A stretch of DNA of 64,000 bases from Candidatus Fraserbacteria bacterium (GCA_029262795.1 JAJCYT010000028.1:124001-188000), one strand, 5' to 3'; numbered from the stretch's first letter, positions 10,205-20,201 are shown. Made by a program: numbers and translations. The notes: generated by a model from the letters alone, not told the origin.

Positions 10205-11011
10205 TTACACTTGTGGCTGTGCCTGAAGCGGTGGACGCACGTCCACCACGGCTGGATCCTGGGCCAAGGCAATCAAATCGGGGATGAGTACCTGAGCTCG
10301 CAACACATTGGTGCCGGTTTGTTCGATCACTAAGTTATATTGAACAGGCGCAGATTGGCCTTCAGCCAATTCAACTACGACCCGAATGCGCAAGCCGCTG
10401 AGTGAAAGGCCACGGAGCATGGCTTCACTGTTCCAGTTGGCCGCCTGGGTCAAACGATACAATGTTTCTTCCAAATTGACCCCTTCTGGGACAGCGGTTT
10501 TAGAGCTGACGGAAGCGGCGGTCAATTCAAATGTCAATTCACTACCTAAATTTAAACCAAGTGCTGAAAGCTCTTCATTTATTTGGCTGGAAACCGCACT
10601 AGGCTCTAAAGTTTCTCTCATTGATAAAATAGCTTCATACCCACCACTGCCATCCACTTTAGGACGAAGGGTGAGTGCAAATGCATTGGTGTCAATTTCA
10701 ACCAAGAACAAACCATTGTCCAAAGTGAGTAATGGGGCGGTTAAAAATTGACTTTCCAAAGCAGGTTCACATGCGGTGCAGCGTTCCTGACCCTGGAAGT
10801 AGAAGATGTCACTGTCTTGCTGTAAGCGCACCCACCAATTTTCAGCCTGGGCGCGTTGTGTTAACAAATTAACATCGGTTGAAGCAAGCATCATTAAATC
10901 AGTGCGATACATCTGCCCGCCTTCCAAAGCGCCTTCCACACCAAACCCTGAGGTGTAACTGGCAAGGATCAACCCTCCTGTAACCATGACAAATAAAAGT
11001 AACGTTCTCAT
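10205..11011 (-). CDS. Secreted protein with S8-prodomain-like C-terminus
   Basis: A 268-residue protein of no family I recognise. ATG at 11011 is preceded by AAAAGGAG at good spacing. An N-terminal hydrophobic segment (about 3-20) suggests export. A CTAC pair (C78, C81) lies in the N-terminal half. The last 60 residues (about 207-268: VVVEL, then VLRAQVLIPDLIALAQDP, VVDVRPPL) match the layout of the prodomain end of the downstream protease, which carries IRPPL just before its catalytic domain. The stop codon lies inside the Shine-Dalgarno region of the protease gene, so the two are made together. A trans-acting inhibitor or folding chaperone for the protease is inferred, not shown. Confidence 0.85.
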   Translation of the reverse strand: MRTLLLFVMVTGGLILASYTSGFGVEGALEGGQMYRTDLMMLASTDVNLLTQRAQAENWWVRLQQDSDIFYFQGQERCTACEPALESQFLTAPLLTLDNGLFLVEIDTNAFALTLRPKVDGSGGYEAILSMRETLEPSAVSSQINEELSALGLNLGSELTFELTAASVSSKTAVPEGVNLEETLYRLTQAANWNSEAMLRGLSLSGLRIRVVVELAEGQSAPVQYNLVIEQTGTNVLRAQVLIPDLIALAQDPAVVDVRPPLQAQPQV

Positions 11012-11183
11012 GATTCAGCTCCTTTTAATCTTCAAATGTTTTTGTTTTTATTGAATCAAGCCCTCAAAAAATGACACAAAAATCCAATTCACTGCTCTTA
11101 TATACAAACGAGCTCTCACTTTGGTTTCAACAAAGTAAAAATGTAAATGGTGGTAATGATAAAGATGAAATATTGGCCAAAGA

Positions 11184-11225
11184 AAAACAACAAGGATGGA
11201 TTTAAGTCACCATCCTTGTTGTTTT
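11184..11225 (-). terminator. Rho-independent terminator of the sat-cysC gene
   Basis: Perfect 16-bp stem (arms 11184-11199 and 11210-11225, core ACAAGGATGG/CCATCCTTGT) with a 10-nt loop, just downstream of the stop at 11248 and followed on the minus strand by a T-rich run. Confidence 0.85.
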
Positions 11226-11247
11226 CGATGCCAAATATTTTTGAGTG

Positions 11248-12960
11248 TTAAGCTTGTTCAAAAAATCCTTGCCCAGACAGATAGTCCAAAATCTGCTGTG
11301 CAGCTGCATCTGGGCTGATTTGAGTGGTGTCAATTTGAATTTCGGCATGTTCAGGCGCTTCATAGGGATCGTCAATACCAGTAAACTCTTTGATTAATCC
11401 GGCGCGCGCCTTTGCATAAAGGCCTTTTCGATCGCGTTGTTCACATACTTCGATGGGGGTAGACACGTGGATTTCGATAAAACCGCCATACTGCTCAATC
11501 ATCTCACGCACTTCACGGCGAGTGGCAGTGTAAGGTGCAATTGGCGCACACACGGCAATTCCCCGATTTTTGGTGATTTCACTGGCAACGTAACCAATGC
11601 GTTTGATGTTGAGATCACGGTGTTCCTTGGAAAAACCAAGTTCACTTGAAAGGTTTTTACGAACGATATCACCGTCGAGCAACGTGACTGGACGACCACC
11701 AATTTCCATCAGTTTGGCGACCAGCACATTGGCAACAGTGGATTTGCCTGAACCAGAAAGCCCTGTAAAGAACAATGTCAATCCCTGTTGTGGGCGAGGC
11801 GGATAAGAACGTCGCAGTTCGGTCATCACTTCAGGGTAGGAGAACCATGCGGGCACATCGGTGCCCTGGCGCAATGCCTGTCTCAATTCGGTGCCTGACA
11901 AGGATAAAATAGTTGAATCTTCAGACACAGTAGATCGAGCCTTGTATTCGTCCACTTCTTGCACATAAACCATTTCTTCAAAAGTTAAGATATTGATGCC
12001 CATTTCAGCTTCATGCTCCTGTGCCAAGGTTTGGGCATCGTAAGGACCGTAGAAAGGATTACCATCTTTGTCTTTGCCAGGACCAGCATGGTCTCTACCA
12101 ATGATGAAGTGTGTGCAGCCATAATTTTTACGAATCAAGGCGTGCCAAACCGCTTCGCGTGGACCACCCATGCGCATGGCCAAAGGCAGTAAGCTCAATG
12201 TGGCCGTCTGTTCAGGGTAATGATCAATCACGGCCTGATAGCAGCGCACACGGGAAAAATAATCCACATCACCTGGGCTGGTGCGACCAACCACAGGGTG
12301 CAATAACAAATTCGCGCCGGTTTCAGCCACTGCACGTTTGGTCAGTTCAACATGAGCACGATGTAGTGGGTTGCGTGTTTGGAAAGCGACGATCTTTTCC
12401 CATCCCCATTGTTGAAACAGTTCTTTTAATTCTTTTGGCGTATGGCGAGATGGTTTGAATGTGTGGTGCGGTGGCAGCTCAATGCCTTGCAATGTGCCGC
12501 CAACATAAAACGGGTTGGTCTGATTCATCAATGAAAAGACAGCAGGATGTCCTTCATCATTTGTCCCAAAGACTTGTTTGGCTTCCTGAGCAAAGTCAGG
12601 CTGCCAAACATCACTGATTGTGAGGATGGCAAGCACCATGCCTTCAGGGTGACGCAACGCAATTTGATCCCCTGAGTTGAGGGATTCAGCAAACGCTTCA
12701 TTCACATCAAGGGTGATGGGCATGGGCCACAAAGCACCACTTTTAAGCCGCATATTTTGACAAACGGATTCATAATCCGCTTTGCCTAAAAAGCCATTCA
12801 AAGGAAAGAACGCACCGTTAAGCAACAGTTCTAGATCCCAAAGCTGGCGATGGTTTAAGTCCCATGAGGCAAGGTTTGTTGACATTTCTTTGAGTGATTG
12901 AACCGTAGTTTCATCGGCCAACAGATCGGTCCAAGACGGTGTTGCAGATGCGGTATTCAT
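11248..12960 (-). CDS. sat-cysC: Bifunctional sulfate adenylyltransferase / adenylylsulfate kinase
   Basis: A 570-residue cytoplasmic enzyme that makes APS from ATP and sulfate and then phosphorylates it to PAPS. The N-terminal two-thirds is ATP sulfurylase, with QTRNPLHRAH (about 190-200) and IIGRDHAG. The C-terminal part is APS kinase, with P-loop GLSGSGKST (about 398-406), DGDIVRKNL and CAPIAPY. Length and domain order match known Sat-CysC fusions. ATG at 12960 is chosen; a TTG two codons upstream has AAAGGA at closer spacing and cannot be excluded. The gene stands alone with its own terminator, and no PAPS reductase or sulfite reductase is nearby. PAPS might feed sulfation as well as assimilation (inference). 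Confidence 0.93.
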   Translation of the reverse strand: MNTASATPSWTDLLADETTVQSLKEMSTNLASWDLNHRQLWDLELLLNGAFFPLNGFLGKADYESVCQNMRLKSGALWPMPITLDVNEAFAESLNSGDQIALRHPEGMVLAILTISDVWQPDFAQEAKQVFGTNDEGHPAVFSLMNQTNPFYVGGTLQGIELPPHHTFKPSRHTPKELKELFQQWGWEKIVAFQTRNPLHRAHVELTKRAVAETGANLLLHPVVGRTSPGDVDYFSRVRCYQAVIDHYPEQTATLSLLPLAMRMGGPREAVWHALIRKNYGCTHFIIGRDHAGPGKDKDGNPFYGPYDAQTLAQEHEAEMGINILTFEEMVYVQEVDEYKARSTVSEDSTILSLSGTELRQALRQGTDVPAWFSYPEVMTELRRSYPPRPQQGLTLFFTGLSGSGKSTVANVLVAKLMEIGGRPVTLLDGDIVRKNLSSELGFSKEHRDLNIKRIGYVASEITKNRGIAVCAPIAPYTATRREVREMIEQYGGFIEIHVSTPIEVCEQRDRKGLYAKARAGLIKEFTGIDDPYEAPEHAEIQIDTTQISPDAAAQQILDYLSGQGFFEQA

Positions 12961-13064
12961 AAGCAAAAAATCCTTTTATGCGTTAAAGATAATATTTCAA
13001 AGGGCGGGAATTTATACCAAATTCTTAGTTCTTCTTCAAGTTTGTTGTAGGCAATGGATAAATA

Positions 13065-13880
13065 TTATTCCTCACTACACGGTTCATGGTCAGAAGATTC
13101 TGCCAAAGTGGGCAGATGACCGTTCTTTTTAGTCAGCGTTGGCAGTCCTAATGAAGTGAACTTGGCATAGGCAGAGCCCACCACACCCACAATTAACGGA
13201 TAGACGCCCGATGCTTTGGCTTGTTCAAGTTCTTCTTCACTGAGCACTTTGACCGCTTGGATTTTTTTGACCGCTAGATAGTAAACGGGTTCTTCATCTT
13301 GTGTGTCTGTTTGTGGTGGAATTATTGTCATTTGAGCGTCTAATTGAGAAGTTTCAGCAATGGGTTTGCTTTTCGCTACTTGTGTTCTTGAGGGCAATAA
13401 TCCAGAATTGATCAACGCCTGGCGCAATTGACGTTTGCTGAGATCAATGGCTTTTTCCACCCATTCAGAAAAAGATTGAGTCTCTTTAATGGGGCGCAAC
13501 AAAGACAACTTTTCCCAGCCAATACTGACCAGTTCATGTTGGTTGATTTGTCCGGTGAGGTAAAAATCTTCTACCACGCCAATCAATGCGTAAGCGCGAC
13601 TGCGGGAAAAATCAAGTTCTTTTAAATAGGCATTAAAATTTTTGTAGTTTAGAGGTTGATACAGTTGCCTGTCTCGAATTTCTTTGAGCACCATGCCCAT
13701 TTCCAGAAAGGTGGTATCCAATTTGGTATTTAAGTGAATCAGTTCTTGATGCAGGCAGCGTGCTTTTTCCAAAAATTGAGGATGCCAACCCTGTTGTTGA
13801 ACAGAGTGATTTTTTTCAGTTGCTTTGGAATCGAGTATTGCGTGCAGTCCTTTGCTGATATGAACAGGTACTGTTGCCAA
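13065..13880 (-). CDS. Unknown protein, possibly DNA-binding
   Basis: A 271-residue soluble protein with no signal peptide or membrane segment. The middle (about 40-125) has a helical segment with YKNFNAYLKEL and SRSRAYALIGVVEDF, which resembles the SRSxAY helix-turn-helix-like part of DUF3102/ParB-type phage and plasmid proteins; this similarity is only by eye. The start is TTG at 13880 with a weak GGTGG upstream; no better in-frame start is available. A palindrome ATTCA-N5-TGAAT lies 20 bases upstream, matching the one before the adjacent MarR-type regulator, so control by that regulator is plausible. Confidence 0.75.
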   Translation of the reverse strand: MATVPVHISKGLHAILDSKATEKNHSVQQQGWHPQFLEKARCLHQELIHLNTKLDTTFLEMGMVLKEIRDRQLYQPLNYKNFNAYLKELDFSRSRAYALIGVVEDFYLTGQINQHELVSIGWEKLSLLRPIKETQSFSEWVEKAIDLSKRQLRQALINSGLLPSRTQVAKSKPIAETSQLDAQMTIIPPQTDTQDEEPVYYLAVKKIQAVKVLSEEELEQAKASGVYPLIVGVVGSAYAKFTSLGLPTLTKKNGHLPTLAESSDHEPCSEE

Positions 13881-13899
13881 AATGAACCACCGTCCTAGG

Positions 13900-13914
13900 A
13901 TTCAGTCACTGAAT
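13900..13914. promoter_or_regulatory. Palindrome ATTCA-N5-TGAAT, probable operator
   Basis: ATTCAGTCACTGAAT is a perfect 7+1+7 inverted repeat. It lies between the end of the MarR-type regulator and the start of the 271-residue protein, and repeats the half-sites and 5-bp spacing found before the regulator gene. Confidence 0.55.
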
Positions 13915-13915
13915 C

Positions 13916-14461
13916 TTAAGTGATATTGTTGTCTTTGTCAAGGTTGTTTGCTTCATCAGTCTGACCAAGGTTGCGAATGTTTTCTGGCCATTCTAAATGA
14001 AGTTCTAGACCAAATTGTCGAATCAAAGGCACATCTTCAATGTCTTCGGGCACCACACGGATTTTTTGCTCGAGACTGCTTAAACGACAGATTTCAAGCA
14101 GCTCACCTTGGCCCGATAAACGCACATGCTCAAAGCCTGCTGCACGAATCTGAGCAAAAAATTCCAACGCTTGTTCACGAGTTTTGCGGTAAAGGCCCAT
14201 CGAAGATTTGACATAGGCAGCCGTAAGTTGCGCTTTTTCTGTAATTCCCTTTGGTGTCAGCAAATATTGCCAATGCCAGCGGCCAATTTGCTTCACCTTG
14301 ATGTAACCCTTGGAAGCCAGACGTTTGAGATGCCAGTTAATGGTGCCTACAGAAACCCCTATCTTAGAGGCTAGATCAGCTTGCTTGGCTTCAGGGCTTT
14401 CCTGCAAGGCCTCGAGTAATTGTAGATCTTGATAGTCTTCGCGCACTTTTGTTTTAGACAT
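13916..14461 (-). CDS. Winged-helix MarR-type regulator, EPS-associated-like
   Basis: A 181-residue regulator. Residues 10-60 form a winged helix (KQADLASKIGVSVGTINWHL), followed by YLLTPKGITEKAQLTAAYV, which is the signature pattern of the EPS-associated MarR family (TIGR04176 type) as I remember it. The C-terminal 80 residues (FEHVRLSGQGELLEICRLSS) are an extension of unknown function with a possible nucleotide-binding-like GxGE segment. ATG at 14461 follows a GAGG-type ribosome site. Its promoter carries an 18-bp inverted repeat, consistent with autoregulation. Family members often sit in exopolysaccharide/exosortase loci; here the neighbours are two secreted VWA proteins with C-terminal anchors. 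Confidence 0.85.
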   Translation of the reverse strand: MSKTKVREDYQDLQLLEALQESPEAKQADLASKIGVSVGTINWHLKRLASKGYIKVKQIGRWHWQYLLTPKGITEKAQLTAAYVKSSMGLYRKTREQALEFFAQIRAAGFEHVRLSGQGELLEICRLSSLEQKIRVVPEDIEDVPLIRQFGLELHLEWPENIRNLGQTDEANNLDKDNNIT

Positions 14462-14470
14462 GAAGCCTCA

Positions 14471-14519
14471 CTATAAAATGAATCGTGCTAGAATTCAACA
14501 ATTGAATTCTAGCACGATT
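14471..14519 (-). promoter_or_regulatory. Promoter and 18-bp palindromic operator of the MarR-type gene
   Basis: Perfect inverted repeat with arms 14481-14498 and 14502-14519 and a 3-nt centre. On the minus strand TTGAAT (inside the repeat) is followed 17 bases later by TATAGT, a plausible -35/-10 pair just before the ATG at 14461, so a bound regulator would block it. The hairpin could also help end transcription from the VWA gene 65 bases upstream. Confidence 0.6.
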
Positions 14520-14584
14520 TCACTAGCGCTGTCAAGCTTTGCGTGTTACAAAACTAAGTGTTCCAAAGAGCTTGTTTTTTAAAA

Positions 14585-15520
14585 TTATTTACGGATACTA
14601 AAATCCACAGCGGTTCGATTTCGCAACACAAACAACATGAACCCAAATACAGCAATCAACAATGCCATACCTGCAGGTGTGTCAAATGGCACTGGGCGCC
14701 CATCTGGGCCAGGTGCAGTATCTGGATCATCATCGCGAGGTTCATCATCAATATTACCTGGCGAAATCCCCACAGAAGTTAGGATAGTGGTCACCTTATC
14801 TTCAATGGCACTTTGGAATTGAGAAAAGTTTTGCACCAAGACCACAAACCCTGGACCTGGGTTCCCAATATTCACATTCTCAATCAATGTGCCTGGTTGA
14901 GGAAAGACCAGATCCAATAAAAAGTTACGGAAGCTGGTATCAGTAATGGCTTGACCAATCCCTTCGGCATCCAATTCGTCAATGCCACGTGTTTGAGCAC
15001 GATCTCTGGCATCTAAGGATCGTTGAATCCCTGTTGCTACAGACACGCCATCGTTGGGCACTTGTGGCTGACCATCGGTTGCCACATTGACAATTTGGCG
15101 ACTTGCACCGGCAAAGTTAGGAGAGCCTATAATCAAATCGGTTACACGATCAATGCCCAACCATAAGGGGGTACCGCCGCCACCTTGATCAATGCCCTGA
15201 ATTTGGTTCACAATATTGTCGATGCTGGAAGCGGTGATCACTGTGGGAGCCACTTCCGTTCTTGCTTGAGAATCACTGAACTGAACCACAGTGACTTCTA
15301 CAGAACCATTTTGAGGCACAATAGTTTGGTTTGATAACGTGTCAGCCAGCGCGCTACGGATGGTCTGAAAATCCTGAGCCGAAACAGTGGCTGAACCGTC
15401 AATCAGAAAACCTAACTGCAATTCAACACGATTATCACGAGTGTTGCTTTGTGCGAACACGGAATGGCTTACACTGAAGATCAAAGCCATCACTAATAAA
15501 CTGTACAAAGTCTTTTTCAT
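14585..15520 (-). CDS. Secreted von Willebrand A protein with C-terminal anchor (copy A)
   Basis: A 311-residue protein. Signal peptide 1-23 ends VFA-Q. The VWA domain (about 32-235) has a partly degenerate metal site (LIDGSATVS), GGGGTPLWLGID and ATDGQP. An Asp-rich linker leads to PGPDGRPVPFDTP, then a transmembrane stretch (about 281-297) and Arg/Lys at the end. This three-part tail looks like a sorting signal of the PEP-CTERM/IPTL-CTERM kind, but the 'PVPFDTP' form is not one I know. ATG at 15520 has an AAAGGGG upstream. It is paralogous to the gene just upstream. Confidence 0.88.
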   Translation of the reverse strand: MKKTLYSLLVMALIFSVSHSVFAQSNTRDNRVELQLGFLIDGSATVSAQDFQTIRSALADTLSNQTIVPQNGSVEVTVVQFSDSQARTEVAPTVITASSIDNIVNQIQGIDQGGGGTPLWLGIDRVTDLIIGSPNFAGASRQIVNVATDGQPQVPNDGVSVATGIQRSLDARDRAQTRGIDELDAEGIGQAITDTSFRNFLLDLVFPQPGTLIENVNIGNPGPGFVVLVQNFSQFQSAIEDKVTTILTSVGISPGNIDDEPRDDDPDTAPGPDGRPVPFDTPAGMALLIAVFGFMLFVLRNRTAVDFSIRK

Positions 15521-15605
15521 ATCGCACCCCTTTCTCCTTTATTAAGCCTTCAACTATTCAAGGCGATATGTTGCATCCTAAATAAGTTGCAATGCTAAAA
15601 ATTAT

Positions 15606-15637
15606 CCTGGCTGACCAACACCCATCGATCAGCCAGG
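15606..15637 (-). terminator. Terminator of VWA copy B
   Basis: Stem CCTGGCTGA/TCAGCCAGG (15606-15614 and 15629-15637), 16 bases past the stop at 15654, followed on the minus strand by ATAATTTTTAG. Confidence 0.7.
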
Positions 15638-15653
15638 GTTTCAAAATCTGGAA

Positions 15654-16604
15654 TTATTTGCGAACAGCACTTAAGTTGTCGCGGAAGCGCAAGACCACCA
15701 GCAACAAACCCAAAGTTACAGTTAACAACATGGCACCCATGGGGGTATCAAATGGAACCGGGCGACCACCAGGGCCAGGTGCTGTGTCCGGATCGTCATC
15801 GCGGCGATCGCCATCATCGTCACGGCCGTCATCGCCACCGACGATGCCAACAGAATCAAAAATTGCGGTAAATTTATCGGAAATAATTTGTTCAAAATTG
15901 GCCGTTGTGGAAGCAAACACCACAAAACCATTCTGACCAGCGTTGAAGTTGCTGAAGCTGCTGACTTCCACACCAGGTTGTGGAACAACCAGGTCGTTCA
16001 GCAGGAAGTTGCGGAAGTCATTGTCAGAAGTGGCTTGACCGAAACCTTCAGCATCAATTTCGTCAATACCATTGTTCACAGCGCGCTCAACAGCTTGGAT
16101 GGAAAGTCGACGACCTTCTGCTTCATCAATGCTGTCTACAGGCACACGAGGCTGCCCATCGGTAGCAACGTTAATTACCTGACGATCGGCAACGCTGAAT
16201 TGAGAAGAGCCGCGCATTAAATCGGTGATGCGATCAATACCCAACCACAATGGCGTGCCGCCACCGCCCTGAGTCATGCTGCGTATGCGGCTGACCACAT
16301 CGCTAAATGTCGTAGAGGTGATCACAGTTGGTGATACTTCAGTGCGCGCACGAGAATCGCTGAATTGCACCACAGTGAGTTCAATAGAACCGTCACGTGG
16401 CACGATGTTGCTGTTGGCAAGCACATCAGCCAACGCTTCACGAACGGTTTGGAAGTCGGAAGCACTGATGCTGCCAGAGCCATCAATCAACAAGCCGAGT
16501 TGCAGTGTGACACGATTGGTGTCATCCACAATCTGCGCCAAGGCAGACACGCTGCTGACCAACAGCAAGGCTGCCAAGCAAAGCATAGATAGTGCTTTTT
16601 TCAT
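15654..16604 (-). CDS. Secreted von Willebrand A protein with C-terminal anchor (copy B)
   Basis: A 316-residue paralogue of copy A. ATG at 16604 is chosen because AAGGAG lies 7 bases upstream and a signal peptide (1-22, ending ALA-Q) follows at once; a longer frame to 16727 lacks these. The metal site is canonical (LIDGSGSIS), with GGGGTPLWLGID and ATDGQP. The Asp/Arg-rich linker, PGPGGRPVPFDTP, membrane segment and basic end repeat the tail of copy A. A calcium- or magnesium-binding surface protein is likely. Its role is unknown. Confidence 0.88.
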   Translation of the reverse strand: MKKALSMLCLAALLLVSSVSALAQIVDDTNRVTLQLGLLIDGSGSISASDFQTVREALADVLANSNIVPRDGSIELTVVQFSDSRARTEVSPTVITSTTFSDVVSRIRSMTQGGGGTPLWLGIDRITDLMRGSSQFSVADRQVINVATDGQPRVPVDSIDEAEGRRLSIQAVERAVNNGIDEIDAEGFGQATSDNDFRNFLLNDLVVPQPGVEVSSFSNFNAGQNGFVVFASTTANFEQIISDKFTAIFDSVGIVGGDDGRDDDGDRRDDDPDTAPGPGGRPVPFDTPMGAMLLTVTLGLLLVVLRFRDNLSAVRK

Positions 16605-16806
16605 GTTGCACTCCTTGGGAACACTAGTTTTTTTATTTAAAGATCCAATTGCTTGTGAATTAGTAAGATCCTGACTCAAGTTTAATAAGGTGGGCCAATA
16701 ACGTATGTGACTGTGGACACTTTTCAAATGCGTTTTTTTGTGATCAGTTGGACAATATCGACGTTATGAAGATTACATTGATAAAGGTTTTGTCGGATGA
16801 GTTACG

Positions 16807-18900
16807 TTAGCTGAGCGTATCCAACATCACATCAAGATCAGTGGTGGGCTGGTTGCACTGAAAGTTGCTGCAAACATATGCGGTGGCCTTTTGATCGATG
16901 GCTTGATGGTTTTTAGTCCAGGGAGAGAGTGTGTGAATTGGTGTTTCATTGTCTTTTGTGTAACAGAGGAGGGCTTTGTTGGGTAGAAAGGTTTGTTGGA
17001 TTGTCTGAATCATCTCATTCAAGCTTTCGCTGTTTTGATCGCCGACGAGGTAAATTTCGTGTGCTGGGCCGAGCATAAAATCAACACCTGAAAACAACTG
17101 GGTAAATGCAGATGGCGATGCCTTGACTTGTTCTGAGAAAATACGCGCAATCTCCGAGGCTTTCGATTCTAAATCCATGTTCCCTGTCAACCTTGCCAGC
17201 CGTAGCAGATTCAACATGGCCACAGAATTTCCTGAAGGAATGGCACTATCATAAATTTCTTTTTGGCGAACAGGTAATGTTTCACTGTCTTTGGCAGTGA
17301 AGAAAAAGCCCGAGCGTTCATCATCCCAAAACAATTCAATCATGGTCTGATTCAGTTCAATGGCTTTTTGCAGATAGGTTGGGTTGAAAGTGGTCTCATA
17401 AAACTCAATCAAGCCCCAAATGAAAAAAGCGTAATCGCTTAAATAGGCATCGTTGTCAGATTCGCCATCACGATAACGGTGCAACAAACGGTTTTTTGAA
17501 CTCAAATGATCTAACACAAACTGAATTGATTTTTCCGCAGCCTCAGCATAGTGATCATTTGAAAACACTTGAGACGCTTTGGCAAACGCGACAATCATCA
17601 GACCATTCCAGTCCGTTAGAATTTTATCATCCTTGAGTGGATGGATACGTTCTTTGCGAATGGCAAAAAGTTTTTGTCGGATGGCCTCAACTTTTTTCTG
17701 GAGTTCAGTTGTTGAATCGTTCAAGCTTGATGCAACAAAATCCAGAGATGCTTTTAAATGAAGGATGTTGGTGCCGACTTTGTGACCGCTGGCTTCTTCA
17801 AAGAAATTTCCTTCTGGTGAGGTGTTGAAAACTTTCATTGCCAATTCAGCTTCTTCAGAATCCAGATGAATTTTTAATTCATCTTCAGACCACACATAAA
17901 ATTTGCCTTCTTCTCCTTCGCTATCGGCATCTTCAGCAGAATAAAAACCGCCTCCAGGCGAGGTCATATCACGCAAGACATAACTCAAAACTTCTTCAAC
18001 GGTTTGTCGATAAGTGTCTTTGCCCGTGACTTGGAAAGCTTCGGTGTAGGCAATGGTTAAGAGTGCTTGGTCATATAGCATTTTTTCAAAATGAGGCAAG
18101 AGCCATTGCGCATCCGTAGAATATCGATGAAAACCAAAACCAATATGGTCATAAACGCCACCAAATCTCATTTGATCTAATGTGACTTTAACCATATTTA
18201 GCGCCTGATCATCACCTGTTCGTTTCCAATAACGGAGCAAAAATGTCAATTGATGTGGTGTTGGAAATTTTGGTCGTGTGCCAAACCCACCGTAAGCTGA
18301 ATCAAACCTGGCAGCCAACTGTTTATAAGCTTGTTCTAAGGTGGATTCATCCAACGTTTCCGTACCCGAATCCTGAATCGTTTTTTCCAGTGCCCAAATG
18401 GTTTGTTCAGCAGATTTTGAAATTTCTTCGGGGCTTTGTTCCCAAATGGCTTTTACCCGTGGAATGAAATCAATCATCCCAATTCGGTTGGCCTGACTTT
18501 GTTTCGGTAGGAATGTGCCAGCAAAAAAAGGTTCTTTATCCGGCGTCATCAAAATGGTCAATGGCCAGCCGCCGCTACCGGTGGTAAGTTGACACACCGT
18601 CATATAAACGCCATCGACATCGGGCCGTTCTTCACGATCCACTTTGATGTTGATAAAAGCTTCGTTCATCAATTCAGCAACGCCAGTATCCTCAAATGAA
18701 TCGTGTGCCATCACATGACACCAATGGCAGGTGGCATAACCGATAGAAAGAAACACAGGTTTGTTCTCGCGCTTTGCGGCTTCAAACGCTTCATCACCCC
18801 AGGGGTACCAGTCCACAGGATTGTAAGCGTGTTGTAATAGATACGGACTTTTCTCGCGAATCAGCCGATTTGGCTGCTGAGTGTCTCCAGATTCAGACAT
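16807..18900 (-). CDS. YyaL/SSP411-type thioredoxin-fold protein (DUF255)
   Basis: A 697-residue cytoplasmic protein of the spermatogenesis-associated-20 family. The N-terminus has [17 protein letters not shown] and a thioredoxin-fold CHWC (C58-C61). The rest resembles an (alpha/alpha)6 glycosidase-like barrel ([38 protein letters not shown]). Length matches the family. The enzymatic role of the family is not settled. ATG at 18900 lies 2 bases after the stop of the aminotransferase gene, so the two are translationally coupled. Confidence 0.92.
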   Translation of the reverse strand: MSESGDTQQPNRLIREKSPYLLQHAYNPVDWYPWGDEAFEAAKRENKPVFLSIGYATCHWCHVMAHDSFEDTGVAELMNEAFINIKVDREERPDVDGVYMTVCQLTTGSGGWPLTILMTPDKEPFFAGTFLPKQSQANRIGMIDFIPRVKAIWEQSPEEISKSAEQTIWALEKTIQDSGTETLDESTLEQAYKQLAARFDSAYGGFGTRPKFPTPHQLTFLLRYWKRTGDDQALNMVKVTLDQMRFGGVYDHIGFGFHRYSTDAQWLLPHFEKMLYDQALLTIAYTEAFQVTGKDTYRQTVEEVLSYVLRDMTSPGGGFYSAEDADSEGEEGKFYVWSEDELKIHLDSEEAELAMKVFNTSPEGNFFEEASGHKVGTNILHLKASLDFVASSLNDSTTELQKKVEAIRQKLFAIRKERIHPLKDDKILTDWNGLMIVAFAKASQVFSNDHYAEAAEKSIQFVLDHLSSKNRLLHRYRDGESDNDAYLSDYAFFIWGLIEFYETTFNPTYLQKAIELNQTMIELFWDDERSGFFFTAKDSETLPVRQKEIYDSAIPSGNSVAMLNLLRLARLTGNMDLESKASEIARIFSEQVKASPSAFTQLFSGVDFMLGPAHEIYLVGDQNSESLNEMIQTIQQTFLPNKALLCYTKDNETPIHTLSPWTKNHQAIDQKATAYVCSNFQCNQPTTDLDVMLDTLS

Positions 18901-18902
18901 GA

Positions 18903-20087
18903 TTAAAGCACATCATCGAGCACGCTGAGAACGTGATCCACTTCATCTTTGCTGATAATGAATGATGGCAAGAAACGCATTGAAGTTGGTGTTGCGCCCA
19001 GTGCCATCACACCGTTTTCTAACAGAGCATTGAGGATTGGGGCCACTTTATCTTTTGTCTGCACAGCCAGCATCAGGCCTATACCGCGCACTTCTTTGAT
19101 TTTATCTGGATTAAGATCAGCCAAAGCCAGCAGACCTTCTTTAAAGTATTCGCCTACTTCAGCGATATGTTGTAAAAGGTTTTCAGATTCAATGGTTTCA
19201 ATCACAGTTAGGGCTGCACGGCAAGCGAGTGGATTGCCGCCATAAGTGCTGCCGTGTTGGCCTTTGTCAAAACTCAATTCATCTTTGAAAACAGTTGCGC
19301 CAATTGGCATGCCTGCCCCCAAAGCTTTGGCCAAACAAAGTGCATCGGGAACCACATCAGAATGCTCACAGGCAAACCATTTTCCGGTTCGTCCCATGCC
19401 ACTTTGGACTTCATCGAGGATGAGCAATGCGCCGTTTTCATCACAAATTTCGCGAACTTTTTTCAAGTAACCTTCTGGCGCAGGATAAATGCCACCTTCG
19501 CCTTGAATCGGCTCCAGCAACACCGCAGCCGTTTCTTGTGTGACCGCTTCTTTGATGGCGTGAACATCACCAAATGGAACGTGGCTGTAGCCAGGAATCA
19601 ATGGAAAAAAAGGCTCACGATATGTTTTCTTCCAGGTCGCGCCAAGTGTTCCCATCGTGCGGCCATGAAAACCTCGGATGGCGGCGACCACGCCAGAGCG
19701 CCCTGTTTTCAGCTTGGCCATTTTTAAAGCAGCTTCAATAGATTCTGTTCCAGAGTTGCTGACGAACACACGGTTCATGCCTTCCGGTGCAATCTGTGCA
19801 AGTTTCGCCATAAAGGCTGCACGTACATCATTGTGATAATAACCAGCCGCAACCGTCATCAACGTGCTGGCTTGATCTGCAATGGCTTTGGTGAGCGCAG
19901 GATGTGCATGGCCCAACGCAGCCACGCCGATGCCCGTGCCACAGTCGATGTATTCTTTACCTTCGGCGTCCCACATACGCACGCCTTCACCACGGACAAA
20001 CGTGATTGGTTTGGGCGCATACGCGCCACTGGCATGTTTGGTTTCCAACGCCACCCAGTCCGCAGAAGCTTGCGTTTGTGTATCCAT
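18903..20087 (-). CDS. argD: Acetylornithine-type class III aminotransferase
   Basis: A 394-residue PLP enzyme. Motifs: [50 protein letters not shown], and the PLP lysine in [10 protein letters not shown] (about 253). It converts N-acetylornithine to the semialdehyde in arginine synthesis. LysJ-type (LysW-linked) or succinylornithine activity cannot be separated by eye, and no arginine genes lie nearby. The gene is followed directly by the YyaL-type gene. Confidence 0.85.
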   Translation of the reverse strand: MDTQTQASADWVALETKHASGAYAPKPITFVRGEGVRMWDAEGKEYIDCGTGIGVAALGHAHPALTKAIADQASTLMTVAAGYYHNDVRAAFMAKLAQIAPEGMNRVFVSNSGTESIEAALKMAKLKTGRSGVVAAIRGFHGRTMGTLGATWKKTYREPFFPLIPGYSHVPFGDVHAIKEAVTQETAAVLLEPIQGEGGIYPAPEGYLKKVREICDENGALLILDEVQSGMGRTGKWFACEHSDVVPDALCLAKALGAGMPIGATVFKDELSFDKGQHGSTYGGNPLACRAALTVIETIESENLLQHIAEVGEYFKEGLLALADLNPDKIKEVRGIGLMLAVQTKDKVAPILNALLENGVMALGATPTSMRFLPSFIISKDEVDHVLSVLDDVL

Positions 20088-20201
20088 GAAACTGCCTCAC
20101 TTTATAGTATTACTTTGGTTTTATGAATCGTATTTTACTGGTTTTGGGCTTGGGTTGCAGGGAATTTTAGAATAAATAAATTTGTGAATGAATAAAGGCT
20201 T

